Below are positions 45,340 through 53,859 of a DNA stretch of 64,000 bases, one piece after another (positions within the stretch are counted from its first letter, which is position 1; every line of letters begins with the position of its first letter). This DNA comes from Butyricimonas synergistica DSM 23225 (GTDB lineage Bacteria; Bacteroidota; Bacteroidia; Bacteroidales; Marinifilaceae). The notes beneath the pieces were generated by a model. That model saw nothing but the letters and a program-made list of their open reading frames with translations. It was not told where the DNA came from and did no database searches. The translations under genes and the position numbers were made by a program. The stretch spans positions 1 through 64,000 of the forward strand of contig NZ_KB903368.1 of NCBI RefSeq assembly GCF_000379665.1, in the 5' to 3' direction.

Positions 45340-45345
45340 AAAAAA

Positions 45346-45373
45346 GACAGGCAACGCCCCCACGTTACCTGTC
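45346..45373 (+). promoter_or_regulatory. Hairpin between fecR and susC, locus 2
   Basis: GACAGGCAACG (45346-45356) pairs with CGTTACCTGTC (45363-45373) with one A-C mismatch and a 6-nt loop. It lies seven bases after the fecR stop and has no T-run, so processing, mRNA stability or Rho-type control are more likely than intrinsic termination. Confidence 0.4.
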
Positions 45374-45420
45374 GGAATACATTCAATAATTAATTCAATG
45401 TAAAATTTAGAAACAAAGTT

Positions 45421-48400
45421 ATGAAAAAAAAGTGTAACTCGAGTGGTCTTATGAAAATAAGGCTGCGAAAAAAGTTGTTGACTATGAAATTTTTTGTGCT
45501 TTTTTTCTTGTTGTCCGTGTCGGTGTCGGCAACGACTTATTCGCAGGATACAAGATTAACTCTTTCGATGGAAAACGTTTCTTTGACGGAAGTGTTTTCC
45601 ACGATTAGAAAAAACACCTCGTTCACGTTTATTTATAACGTGGATGACGTGAGAAATTTACGGGTGAAATCCTTGAACGTGAAGGATGCCACGGTGCAAC
45701 AGGTGTTGGACGAGGCGCTTCAAGGTATGGGATTTATTTACCGGATCGAAGATAATGTTATCGTGATTCAACCGCAAGAGGTGAAAGAGGAAAAGAAATC
45801 AGTTCGAGTGAAAGGATTCGTGTATGATATGGCAAAGCAGCCAATGCCGGGAGTGACTGTGAAGATCGTGGGGGTGTCTTTGGGTACGGCCACGGATGCG
45901 AAAGGATGGTTTGCGCTTGATTTGCCTTTGTTAAAAGGAGCTTTGGAATTTTCTTTCGTGGGTTTTAAGAAGCAAGTTGTAGAGTTCACCGAAAAAACAG
46001 ATACATTACGTGTAACACTAGAAGAGGAAATTTCGGATTTGGATGAAGTCGTGGTTCGGGCTTACGGGACACAGAATAAACGGGAAATGATTTCTGCTAT
46101 TTCATCCGTGAAAGCGGAAGAGATGAAAGAGCTCCCTTCTGCTAGTATTACTTCCATGCTACAAGGACGTTTGGCTGGTTTGCAGATCGTAAATCAGTCT
46201 GGAGCACCGGGTAGTGCTGCGGTAGTGGCCGTTCGTGGATTTAATTCTTTAATAGATGTACAGGGGGCTAGTGATGGACAACCTTTGTACGTGGTAGACG
46301 GAATCCCGATGAATTCATTCGTTTCTCCTGTAACGGGAACGAATACTCTAGCAGACTTGGATCCTTCTATGATAGAATCGGTTGAAGTGTTGAAAGATGC
46401 TGCCGCGGCTTCTATCTATGGGTCACGTGCCGGTAATGGCGTAATTATGATCACGACAAAAAAGGGCCGGGCGGGTAAAACAAGTTTTGCGGCGAATGTT
46501 TCTTACTCTGTCTCTCAATTAATGGCTTATCCGGAGCAAACCGGTGGGCGTATGGAAAGATGGCTCGATATTTTGTACATGCGAAATCACAAAGAAGCTT
46601 ATTATGATTGGAAAAATAATTCCATGGTGTATCCGAGTTCTTATGTAGAAACTTATCAGGCATTTGGAGGCGTGTATGACGAGTTTTGGGGATACGGGCA
46701 AGAAGAAATTGCTTATAAACAAAAATTGCAAGATAGTTTAAATCCTTTTTATAACAATAGTACGAATTGGTGGAAGTATGCTTTTCGTACGGGAAAAGTC
46801 GTGAATGCTAATGTACAGGCTTCCGGGGGAACGGAAAAGTTCTCGTATATGGTGGGAATAGGTTATTACGATGAAACCGGAATCATGATTAACAGTAATT
46901 ATTCTCGAGCCAATTTAATTTCTAATGTGTCTATTTCTCCCAACGAGAGTTTGCGAATGGAAGCTCGGGTTTACCTTTCTTACGTGAATAAGAACGTGAA
47001 CTTGGGAAATAGTATTTCCCGCGGAGGTTACGAGGGAATCTCCGTGGATCCGCGTACGCAAAGCACTTTGTTGGAGGGGAACGGACAGATGGAAGATGAG
47101 TGGTTAAAATATTCTAAAGGGATGGTTACCAGGAGTGATGATTACCGTCTTTTGACTAGTGCTTTCCTAGAATATCGTTTGTGGAAAGGGTTGACAATCT
47201 CTGCATCGGCTAATGTGGATTACTCGCAAGCGAATTTGAACAAGTTTACACCGAGTACATTGAGCGGGACGGCCAATGAAAATACATCTGCTGGCAACGT
47301 ATTCCGTACGGCACAGTTGTCTACGGAGGAGTTGTTGCATTATAACGCTTCTTTTAATGATGTGCATAGCGTGGACATTATGTTGGGATATAATGCCAAC
47401 AAGGAGCAAAAAATGGGAATATTGGGTTATGGGCGTCGTCAGGCAACAGACAATATTTATTATTACAATGCTGACGAAAATAGTTCCATTTATAATTATG
47501 GGACGGAAAGTAATCCTAATTGGTTGTCTCTGACATCCTATTCATCGAGTTTCCGGGAAAAGTCGATGGTTAGTTTTTTCGGGCGCATGGGGTATAATTA
47601 CAAACAACGCTATCTGCTAGAAGTGGGATTTCGTCGGGATGGTTCATCGACTTTCGGGGAAAATAATAAATGGGCAAATTTTCCTTCTGTTGCCTTGGGG
47701 TGGGCATTCTCTGATGAAAGTTTTGTGAAAAAATATACCGCTAATTGGCTGAATTGGGGGAAAATTCGAGCAAGTTTTGGAACTTCAGGACAGGTTTTTT
47801 CTGATGAATATTTGGCTTATGGGTCGCTCGGGCAGCAAACGGGAGTGTCGTTTGATGGGAATGCCGGAATTGTAGCGAAAGCTTCCGTGAGTCCCGATCT
47901 GACTTGGGAGAAAACGGAACAATATAATTTAGGGCTTGATCTAGATATGTTTGAATATCGTCTGGGAGTCAAATTGGATTATTATTATAAATTGACGAAA
48001 TCATTGCTTTATACCGTGAATGCACCGGGTAACGTGAATGCTTTTAACGTGTTTATACGAAACGCCATGGAAATATCTAACGAGGGGCTGGAACTGGAAA
48101 TGACAGGTGATATTGTTCGAGGGGAGAATTTGAACTGGAGAATGAAATTCAATATTTCTCGAAACTGGAATCGTTTTAGGAAATCGTACGATGATAAAGA
48201 CAAAGGTTCTCTAATATTGGGTAAACCGCTTTATCAAATTAGTGTTTATAAAGATAATGGTTTTTACCAGTCAGAGGAGGAAGTCCCAGTTTATTACAAA
48301 TCAGATGGACAGCCTGTGTACTTGGGGCAGAATTCCACGAACGGTCCGAGTGGATTGGTCGGTTCGTACAAAATTGAAGATTTGAATCAAGATGGGGCTG

Positions 48401-48918
48401 TTGGTTATGGAGATAATTATTATGCGGCTTCTGCTCTGCCTGTGGCTTATGGTGGATGGGTAAATGAGGTGAAATGGAGAAACTTTGATTTGAGCATGTT
48501 GTGTAATTATTCTTTGGGACGACATATCTTAAATACAGGGTGTGTTTCGCTTACTTCTATTGATAATGTTAAGAATGCGGATATTCGCAATTATACATTT
48601 TGGCAGGAAGAGGGTGCGCATGCTGATTTACCGCAATACGGAATTCCCGTTCAATCTTTACTTGCTTCCAAGATAGAGCGTGTCAATTATTTCAGTTTAA
48701 AGCAATTGACTTTGGGATATAATCTATCGGGGCAGGTCGCAAAACAAGCTCATTTTTCTGGGGTAAGAATTTTTGCCACAGTTGAGAATCTATTTTATTT
48801 AACTAACTATTCTTACAAGACAAACCCTGAGACAGTGGATATTTACACGGGATTGGATGACGGTAGTGCTTACCCGTTGCCTCGCAAATGGACTTTAGGT
48901 TTAACGCTTAATTTTTAA
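45421..48918 (+). CDS. SusC/RagA-type TonB-dependent receptor with STN domain, locus 2
   Basis: This 1165-residue outer-membrane receptor starts with a long basic leader and signal peptide (FFVLFFLLSVSVSATTYS). It then has the STN domain (about 45-115; ENVSLTEVFSTIRKNTSFTF), the carboxypeptidase-regulatory-like domain (about 125-200; VRVKGFVYDMAKQPMPGVTV), the plug (DEVVVRAYGTQNKREMISAI; YVVDGIPMNSF; VLKDAAAASIYGSRAGNGVI) and a barrel ending in PRKWTLGLTLNF. The STN domain implies cell-surface signalling through the FecR/ECF pair. Its stop codon overlaps the susD start by one base, so the pair is translationally coupled. The ligand is unknown. Confidence 0.95.
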   Translation: MKKKCNSSGLMKIRLRKKLLTMKFFVLFFLLSVSVSATTYSQDTRLTLSMENVSLTEVFSTIRKNTSFTFIYNVDDVRNLRVKSLNVKDATVQQVLDEALQGMGFIYRIEDNVIVIQPQEVKEEKKSVRVKGFVYDMAKQPMPGVTVKIVGVSLGTATDAKGWFALDLPLLKGALEFSFVGFKKQVVEFTEKTDTLRVTLEEEISDLDEVVVRAYGTQNKREMISAISSVKAEEMKELPSASITSMLQGRLAGLQIVNQSGAPGSAAVVAVRGFNSLIDVQGASDGQPLYVVDGIPMNSFVSPVTGTNTLADLDPSMIESVEVLKDAAAASIYGSRAGNGVIMITTKKGRAGKTSFAANVSYSVSQLMAYPEQTGGRMERWLDILYMRNHKEAYYDWKNNSMVYPSSYVETYQAFGGVYDEFWGYGQEEIAYKQKLQDSLNPFYNNSTNWWKYAFRTGKVVNANVQASGGTEKFSYMVGIGYYDETGIMINSNYSRANLISNVSISPNESLRMEARVYLSYVNKNVNLGNSISRGGYEGISVDPRTQSTLLEGNGQMEDEWLKYSKGMVTRSDDYRLLTSAFLEYRLWKGLTISASANVDYSQANLNKFTPSTLSGTANENTSAGNVFRTAQLSTEELLHYNASFNDVHSVDIMLGYNANKEQKMGILGYGRRQATDNIYYYNADENSSIYNYGTESNPNWLSLTSYSSSFREKSMVSFFGRMGYNYKQRYLLEVGFRRDGSSTFGENNKWANFPSVALGWAFSDESFVKKYTANWLNWGKIRASFGTSGQVFSDEYLAYGSLGQQTGVSFDGNAGIVAKASVSPDLTWEKTEQYNLGLDLDMFEYRLGVKLDYYYKLTKSLLYTVNAPGNVNAFNVFIRNAMEISNEGLELEMTGDIVRGENLNWRMKFNISRNWNRFRKSYDDKDKGSLILGKPLYQISVYKDNGFYQSEEEVPVYYKSDGQPVYLGQNSTNGPSGLVGSYKIEDLNQDGAVGYGDNYYAASALPVAYGGWVNEVKWRNFDLSMLCNYSLGRHILNTGCVSLTSIDNVKNADIRNYTFWQEEGAHADLPQYGIPVQSLLASKIERVNYFSLKQLTLGYNLSGQVAKQAHFSGVRIFATVENLFYLTNYSYKTNPETVDIYTGLDDGSAYPLPRKWTLGLTLNF

Positions 48919-50609
48919 TGAAAATGAGAATATATAAAAAAATAGTAGTAGTATTGACATTGTTCTTTACCGTGGGTTGTACGGATTTGATTGATCTTGC
49001 CCCGGAAGATACATTAACGTATGAGTCTTTTTTTCAATCAGAACGAGATGCTGAGGCTTTGTTAAATAGTTTGGAAAGTTCCATGAAGAATGTAGCTTGG
49101 GATGCTCATGATATGATCGGTTGTATTGCTGATAATATCACGAATTCTTGGTACGTGAATCTTCGGAATCTAGCAGGGTACACGAATAATTGGACATTAA
49201 TGTATAACAAAACTTTATCCTATGCCGATATGATAATAGAGAATGTCAGTCGTTTCCCCGAGCCTGAAAAGATGCAGCCTTACGTGTTACAAGCCTATTT
49301 TGCGAAAGGATTGACTTATTTTCAACTGGCAAAATTCTGGGGGGAAGTACCGATCAAACGAGGGGCTACTTACGATTTGGAAAAATTACCTAAGAGTACG
49401 ATCCCGGAGGTGTTAGAGGTGGCAACAGATTATGCGCTAAAAGCCCTTGATTTACCGAAATTTGAGGAATTAAAAGATTACACTGGAACGGCCCGACCCC
49501 AGAAACAATATGGAAGTAAGGGGGCTGCCGCTGCTTTGTTAGCTCATTTGTATGCTTGGCGGGCGGCGATCGAGGAGAAACCTGAATATTGGGCAGAGGC
49601 GGAAAAGTACTGCACGATGATTATTGAGGGAGAAACCGGGTATTATGAATTGGCGACGGATCCGGAAAAAGTTTGTACCGAAGTGATGTTGCGAAACAGT
49701 GGCGAGAGTATTTTTGAATTTAGTAATGACAGAAGTGTTAATCGTTTTTTTCAAAATACTTCTCTCTATCAAAGTATTGATTATGTAGGATTTCCGATTA
49801 TGTCTGAAAGTTACAAGATGCCCAATACGTCATATACTTTTGAAATTTACAAGACGACAGTGAATGATATGTTTGAAAAGTCGGATAAGCGTAGGGATGC
49901 TTATTTTGGGGGTATAGATGCGGACTATTTTTACGTGGTTAGAGATACTCTTACGAATGTGGTGAAACAATGCTATAGTATAGATGATGGTTTGGAAACG
50001 AAGTATTTTTTGTATGATAGGGATGGACACGCTACGGTACAGATGAAGCAATTGTTGGAGAAAAATGAAAGGATTGATTCTCGTTATGCCAATGGTAGTA
50101 TAAAAAAAGCATTGGTCGCTAAATTCCGTTATCCTTTTTATGTGAAATATGATTGGTCTCCGACAGAGAGTTTTGTTATGATGGACCAGGCCCGAATTCA
50201 TTGGCGTTTGGCTGATATTATTTTGTTGAGGGCAGAATGCCGGGTTCGAAAGACAAATCCAGATAGGAATGGAGCTATCGAGGATTTGAATAGTATTCGC
50301 CAGCGGGCATACGGGAATAATAGTCGTGATTATCCTTGCGCAGACGATCAAGCAAGGGGATTAGCTAGTGATTTGCAAAAGGCAATTTTTCGGGAACGAG
50401 AGAAAGAGTTGATGTTTGAAGGGCATCGTTATTATGATGTCGTGCGGAATGGTTGGGACTACGTGCGCACGGAATTACCTCCAGCATTTGCGACGCTCAC
50501 GGATCAGGATATTCACGACGGGGCTCTTTATTTGATAGTTGGTCAACAGGCTTTTGATAATAATGACTTGATGAGACAAAATGTATATTGGGATAGAAAA
50601 AATAATTAA
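48918..50609 (+). CDS. SusD/RagB-family outer-membrane lipoprotein, locus 2
   Basis: This 563-residue lipoprotein has lipobox TLFFTVGCTDLIDLAPE (Cys about 21), a normal SusD start. The helical core shows YADMIIENVSRFPEP, LQAYFAKGLTYFQLAKFWGEVP and AALLAHLYAWRAA; the C-terminus has LQKAIFREREKELMFEGHRYYDVVRNG, the usual SusD end block. It forms the lid of the receptor encoded immediately upstream (1-base overlap, TAATG). Confidence 0.95.
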   Translation: MKMRIYKKIVVVLTLFFTVGCTDLIDLAPEDTLTYESFFQSERDAEALLNSLESSMKNVAWDAHDMIGCIADNITNSWYVNLRNLAGYTNNWTLMYNKTLSYADMIIENVSRFPEPEKMQPYVLQAYFAKGLTYFQLAKFWGEVPIKRGATYDLEKLPKSTIPEVLEVATDYALKALDLPKFEELKDYTGTARPQKQYGSKGAAAALLAHLYAWRAAIEEKPEYWAEAEKYCTMIIEGETGYYELATDPEKVCTEVMLRNSGESIFEFSNDRSVNRFFQNTSLYQSIDYVGFPIMSESYKMPNTSYTFEIYKTTVNDMFEKSDKRRDAYFGGIDADYFYVVRDTLTNVVKQCYSIDDGLETKYFLYDRDGHATVQMKQLLEKNERIDSRYANGSIKKALVAKFRYPFYVKYDWSPTESFVMMDQARIHWRLADIILLRAECRVRKTNPDRNGAIEDLNSIRQRAYGNNSRDYPCADDQARGLASDLQKAIFREREKELMFEGHRYYDVVRNGWDYVRTELPPAFATLTDQDIHDGALYLIVGQQAFDNNDLMRQNVYWDRKNN

Positions 50610-50615
50610 TGTGAT

Positions 50616-51251
50616 ATGAAAAGATTAGCTTTATATATAGGAATATTTACTTGTTTGTGGTTCACGGCTTGTACGAAAAACAATTATTACGATTCGGGAA
50701 TCTGTAATGGACGACATGATTGTAGCCTCTTGGAATACATGGAGCAACATAGTTATGATTGGGATTCTACTGCTTTAATGGTACGTCATGCGGGGGCAGA
50801 TATGGTTCAGCTCTTCGAGGGAAAGGATCTTGCTCATCCGGAAATCACTTTCCTTGGACCTACGAACCATTCTATTCGTCGTTATTTGTTGCAAAATGGG
50901 TATGGATCGATCAGCGAGTTGGATCCCGCTTGGTGTAAAAAGATTCTATTGCAACACGTTATCGATGGAAAACACATGATGGAAGATATTCCTGAGGGGG
51001 AAGAAATTGATGGGAGTATTATTGGTAAGGACGGTAGGATGTATACCACATTAAATGGTAATCGCATGTGGATGTGTACTTACACGGATGATTATAATGG
51101 GGCGATGGGACTTGGTTTGACAAGCATTCATTTGTCTTCCATTGATGGACGTAGGAAAATACAAATTGCTTCGTCTAACATCGAACCTAATAATTGTGTG
51201 GTACATTCGTTACATTATAGTTTTACATTAGGTCAAATGGTAATAGAATAA
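50616..51251 (+). CDS. Fasciclin (FAS1)-domain lipoprotein
   Basis: This 211-residue lipoprotein has lipobox CLWFTACTKN (Cys about 19). The FAS1 fold is suggested by the H1-like segment ITFLGPTNHSIRRYLL (about 77-92), ILLQHVIDGKHMMEDIP (about 109-125, like the conserved YH motif region) and a closing NCVVHSLHYSFTLG near the C-terminus. FAS1 domains usually mediate adhesion or ligand binding at the cell surface. It is 6 bp after susD and 3 bp before another lipoprotein gene, so it is likely an accessory surface protein of the uptake locus. No catalytic motif is seen. Confidence 0.75.
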   Translation: MKRLALYIGIFTCLWFTACTKNNYYDSGICNGRHDCSLLEYMEQHSYDWDSTALMVRHAGADMVQLFEGKDLAHPEITFLGPTNHSIRRYLLQNGYGSISELDPAWCKKILLQHVIDGKHMMEDIPEGEEIDGSIIGKDGRMYTTLNGNRMWMCTYTDDYNGAMGLGLTSIHLSSIDGRRKIQIASSNIEPNNCVVHSLHYSFTLGQMVIE

Positions 51252-51254
51252 AAT

Positions 51255-51791
51255 ATGAGAACGTTGATAATTATTGTAAGTGTTTTATTTTTATCGCTTT
51301 ATTCTTGTCGTGATATGACAGAGGGATATTTGATAACAGAAAATGCAGGCTATAATCCAGATAGTTTGATTGTATTGAAAAACGTGCCGGAATCCGAGTA
51401 TATCACAATTTCTAATCCGGCTTATGAAGCTGGAATAGATGCAGGAAAAACTCCGCAAGAATTGGAACAAAACGGGATATTCCCAACAATTCAAAAAGAG
51501 AATGAATATTATGTTCGTGTAAAAAATAATTCTCCTTGGCAAACATTGTACTTGCAGGGGTACGAAGGCACGGAACCTATCACGTTTGAAGTTGAGGCTG
51601 TGACTTCTACGGCAGGGGATGAGGCTGCACGGGTATTTAAAAATGAATTGATTATCCGAGGAAAAGGTTACATGAGTTATCCATTGAAAAATAATGCTGT
51701 TCCGGGTAAGTATCATGTTTCTATACGTTTGACAAATGCTGGTTATAGTCAAGTCGTGACAAATGTGTTTACTTTTATAGTGATTGAGTAA
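51255..51791 (+). CDS. Small lipoprotein of unknown function, last gene of locus 2
   Basis: I do not recognise this 178-residue protein. It starts with a signal peptide and lipobox (VLFLSLYSCRD, Cys about 18). The rest is predicted beta-rich, with an internal TEPITFEVEAVTS and a C-terminal VPGKYHVSIRLTNAGYSQVV that resembles an immunoglobulin-like or DUF1735-like strand pattern seen in SusCD-linked surface binding proteins. It follows the fasciclin gene by 3 bp and is co-transcribed. A surface ligand-binding role is inferred only from position and lipidation. Confidence 0.7.
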   Translation: MRTLIIIVSVLFLSLYSCRDMTEGYLITENAGYNPDSLIVLKNVPESEYITISNPAYEAGIDAGKTPQELEQNGIFPTIQKENEYYVRVKNNSPWQTLYLQGYEGTEPITFEVEAVTSTAGDEAARVFKNELIIRGKGYMSYPLKNNAVPGKYHVSIRLTNAGYSQVVTNVFTFIVIE

Positions 51792-51911
51792 ATTGTAAAT
51801 GATAGCGTTGTTTATTAATCCGTTGTACGATATGATTTGGTTGTGGAATTTTAATGCGACCCGTCGAGAGCTGGGAAATAGAAGGATATCGTTTACGGTG
51901 AACTAGAGCGG

Positions 51912-52171
51912 ATGTGTCAGCAAGTGCTGTCCCGTGACGAGTTGATGATGGTGTTGAATTTCTCCCAGAAGAAGGAGAGAGAAGCTCGGGAAAGTAATGT
52001 CTACTGGCGGGAAAAACTGGTGTTGTATTACAAAACCGGGCTGAATCGGGCGGAACTAGGTCGATACGAGGTAGTTTGAGAAGGTCGTGGATGAACAGAC
52101 ACAGGGGATTTCTCGAGTTTGCGCGGGAGTTATGGAAGGATATGGATGTGATATTTGAACCGAAAAATTAG
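51912..52171 (+). pseudogene. Remnant of an unrecognised gene
   Basis: A 55-codon frame (51912-52079; includes RDELMMVLNFSQKKEREARE and YWREKLVLYYKTGL) is followed in another frame by MNRHRGFLEFARELWKDMD and EPKN (52091-52171). The two look like pieces of one charged helical protein broken by a frameshift. The source family is not recognised. A strong hairpin (52233-52276) follows, consistent with the former 3' end of a gene. Confidence 0.35.
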
Positions 52172-52232
52172 TTGTAAGGATTAGTACTTGCTATCTTTTC
52201 GAGAGAAAATTGCTTGTTTCTTATTTTCGCCG

Positions 52233-52276
52233 GGGCATCTTTTTCGCATATGCGAGGAAGGTGCCCTAGTTTTTGA
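52233..52276 (+). terminator. Strong hairpin and T-run
   Basis: Bases 52233-52249 and 52250-52266 can pair along 17 positions (four to five G-U, GGGCAYCT arms around TCGCATATGCGA) and are followed by TAGTTTTT. It may end read-through from the locus-2 operon or the remnant upstream. Confidence 0.6.
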
Positions 52277-52314
52277 TAGCTAAAGACATCTGCCGGGAGA
52301 CCTGTTGCTCGGGA

Positions 52315-52334
52315 CATAATATTGCAATATTATG
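52315..52334. promoter_or_regulatory. 20-nt perfect palindrome
   Basis: CATAATATTGCAATATTATG reads the same on both strands. It overlaps the ATG that opens the LytTR-like remnant (52332). It may be an old operator of a regulator or a small cruciform. Confidence 0.35.
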
Positions 52335-52563
52335 GAACAGAAACAAAATGATAAAGGAATGGAAAACAGCCTCCCGGCAAGTAATGCTGTTGTGGTAAGT
52401 GATCGTTATCTAAGTGATCGTTTTTTGTCTGGAAAATGACACTTACCGGATGGTCTTGTGCTCGAGAATTGCCTGGTTGCAAGCGGATCGGGATGATTGT
52501 TTTATTTATTTCAAGGACGGCACTAAAATGATCGTGGTCCACATGGAGAAAAATAACAGGTAA
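52332..52563 (+). pseudogene. Remnant of a LytTR-type response regulator/DNA-binding protein
   Basis: A short ATG frame stops after 35 codons. After a frame change the segment IAWLQADRDDCFIYFKDGTK (about 52470-52530) and MIVVHMEKN follow. That matches the conserved core of LytTR DNA-binding domains (an I-x-x-L-x-A-D-x-x-Y/C-x-I-x-x-x-DG-T-K pattern). Only about 30 residues of it are left, so no function is expected. Confidence 0.45.
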
Positions 52564-52620
52564 ACATGTATAACCCGTCCCCGGAGACCGCCTCCCGTGC
52601 AGGTTAGTGAAAAACTAAAA

Positions 52621-52933
52621 TTACAAGGCCTCAATTTCTTCTTGGGGTAGCCCCATTTGGGCGATGGATTCCGGTGAGATACCGAATGATTTCATGTTAT
52701 GGACGATCGTCCTTTTTTCTTCTTCTCTTCCTTCCACTCTCCCTTTTTCCTCCCCGCTGGCTAATCCTCTCTGCTCTGCACTGTAGAACAATGTTTTCTC
52801 GGTACTCGATGTCCGAGATCTCCTGCCCGGGTGCGAGTGGAAGCAGGGCGTTGAGTAAACTCATCACCAAGTCGGGATGTTCCCCGAAGACGCATTTAAA
52901 GGGTAGGTCAGCCTTGGGATCCAAGTATTTCAT
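52621..52933 (-). pseudogene. Internally deleted Rpn-family PD-(D/E)XK nuclease (transposase-like)
   Basis: The first 45 codons (MKYLDPKADLPFKCVFGEHP, then DLVMSLLNALLPLAPGQEIS) match the start of Rpn-type recombination-promoting nucleases, common as multicopy genes in Bacteroidetes. After DIEY the frame breaks. In a second frame the typical charged C-terminus follows: RGLASGEEKGRVEGREEEK, then HNMKSFGISPESIAQMGL and EEIEAL before the stop at 52621. About 200 residues of nuclease core are missing, so it is a deletion relic. Confidence 0.7.
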
Positions 52934-53040
52934 GGCGTTATTTTATTTGTTAATTATTCAACAATCACAGAATTGTTGATCAAAGTTGAAATAGCAAAAA
53001 TGGAAATCGAAAAAAGAACTAGTGAAATTGGATCGAAGTG

Positions 53041-53121
53041 CAATTTTTCGTACAATGCTTTTTGGGCGTTTATTTCAAGGATGATACTAAAATCATTGTG
53101 ATTTACCCGTTGGAAAAAAGG
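53041..53121 (+). pseudogene. Second LytTR-like remnant
   Basis: The segment VYFKDDTKIIVIYPLEK (53068-53118) aligns with FIYFKDGTKMIVVHMEK of the remnant at 52332-52563. The DNA is also similar, with TTTATTTCAAGGA identical in both. It has no start codon and lies opposite-side of the Rpn remnant, so the two copies flank it. Confidence 0.4.
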
Positions 53122-53205
53122 TTTTCTCGTTTTATTTTTTTAGAAAAAGATTATTTTTGTGAAAATTGTATTATTGGAAATATAACCTTAAATGCTATGT
53201 GATAG

Positions 53206-53859
53206 ATGAGTGATTCAGGATTATCGCCAAAAGTTATCGGAATTGCTCGTCACCGTCTTCAAACGGATGGCGAAGGAGTTTCCACGTTGGTGGCGTTTCA
53301 CGGCTGCCCGTTGCGTTGTCGGCATTGCTTGAACCCCCAATCGAGGGACAAGGGAAGGCAATGGAAACGGTATGATTGTGCCGCGTTGTATGACGAGGTG
53401 AAGGTGGATGCCCTTTATTTTCTGGCAACTCGTGGAGGGGTGACTTTCGGGGGAGGGGAGCCGTGCTTACAGAGTGAATTTATCCGGGAGTTCCGGGAGC
53501 TTTGCGGGAGGGAGTGGCTGTTGACCTTGGAAACTTCGTTGAACGTGGAGCGGGAGCGTATAGAGCGTTTGCTTCCGGTGGTAGATCGTTTTATTATTGA
53601 TATTAAAGATATGAATCCCGTTATTTACAAGCGATACACGGGGATGGATAACGAGGCTGTCATCCGTAATCTCTGTTTATTGATCGAACGGGGACGGGCG
53701 GGAGATATGATTGTACGCGTACCCCTTATTCCCGGTTATAATACCGATAGTGACCGGATGGAGAGTTGTCGGCAGTTGGAAGGGATGGGGGTAAAGCATT
53801 TTGATCTTTTCACGTATATAATAGACAGGTATGATGACTCCAGGAAAACAAACATGTAG
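53206..53859 (+). CDS. Small radical SAM protein resembling glycyl-radical-enzyme activases
   Basis: This 217-residue radical SAM enzyme has the 4Fe-4S loop FHGCPLRCRHC (Cys34, Cys38, Cys41), the GGE-type motif VTFGGGEPCLQ (about 83-93), TLETSLNV and RFIIDIKDMNPVIYKRYTG (about 126-144). That order matches pyruvate formate-lyase activase-like proteins (PflA/YjjW/NrdG class) without an extra ferredoxin insert. Such enzymes cut SAM to make a 5'-deoxyadenosyl radical. No glycyl radical enzyme is in the window. Its end overlaps the next gene by 29 nt, so the Cys-motif protein downstream is the likeliest partner or substrate. Confidence 0.85.
   Translation: MSDSGLSPKVIGIARHRLQTDGEGVSTLVAFHGCPLRCRHCLNPQSRDKGRQWKRYDCAALYDEVKVDALYFLATRGGVTFGGGEPCLQSEFIREFRELCGREWLLTLETSLNVERERIERLLPVVDRFIIDIKDMNPVIYKRYTGMDNEAVIRNLCLLIERGRAGDMIVRVPLIPGYNTDSDRMESCRQLEGMGVKHFDLFTYIIDRYDDSRKTNM

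Noticed and set aside
53206-53859. Anaerobic ribonucleotide reductase activase NrdG
   Set aside because: The Cys loop is of the same class, but no nrdD is adjacent and motif order is closer to PflA/YjjW-like proteins.
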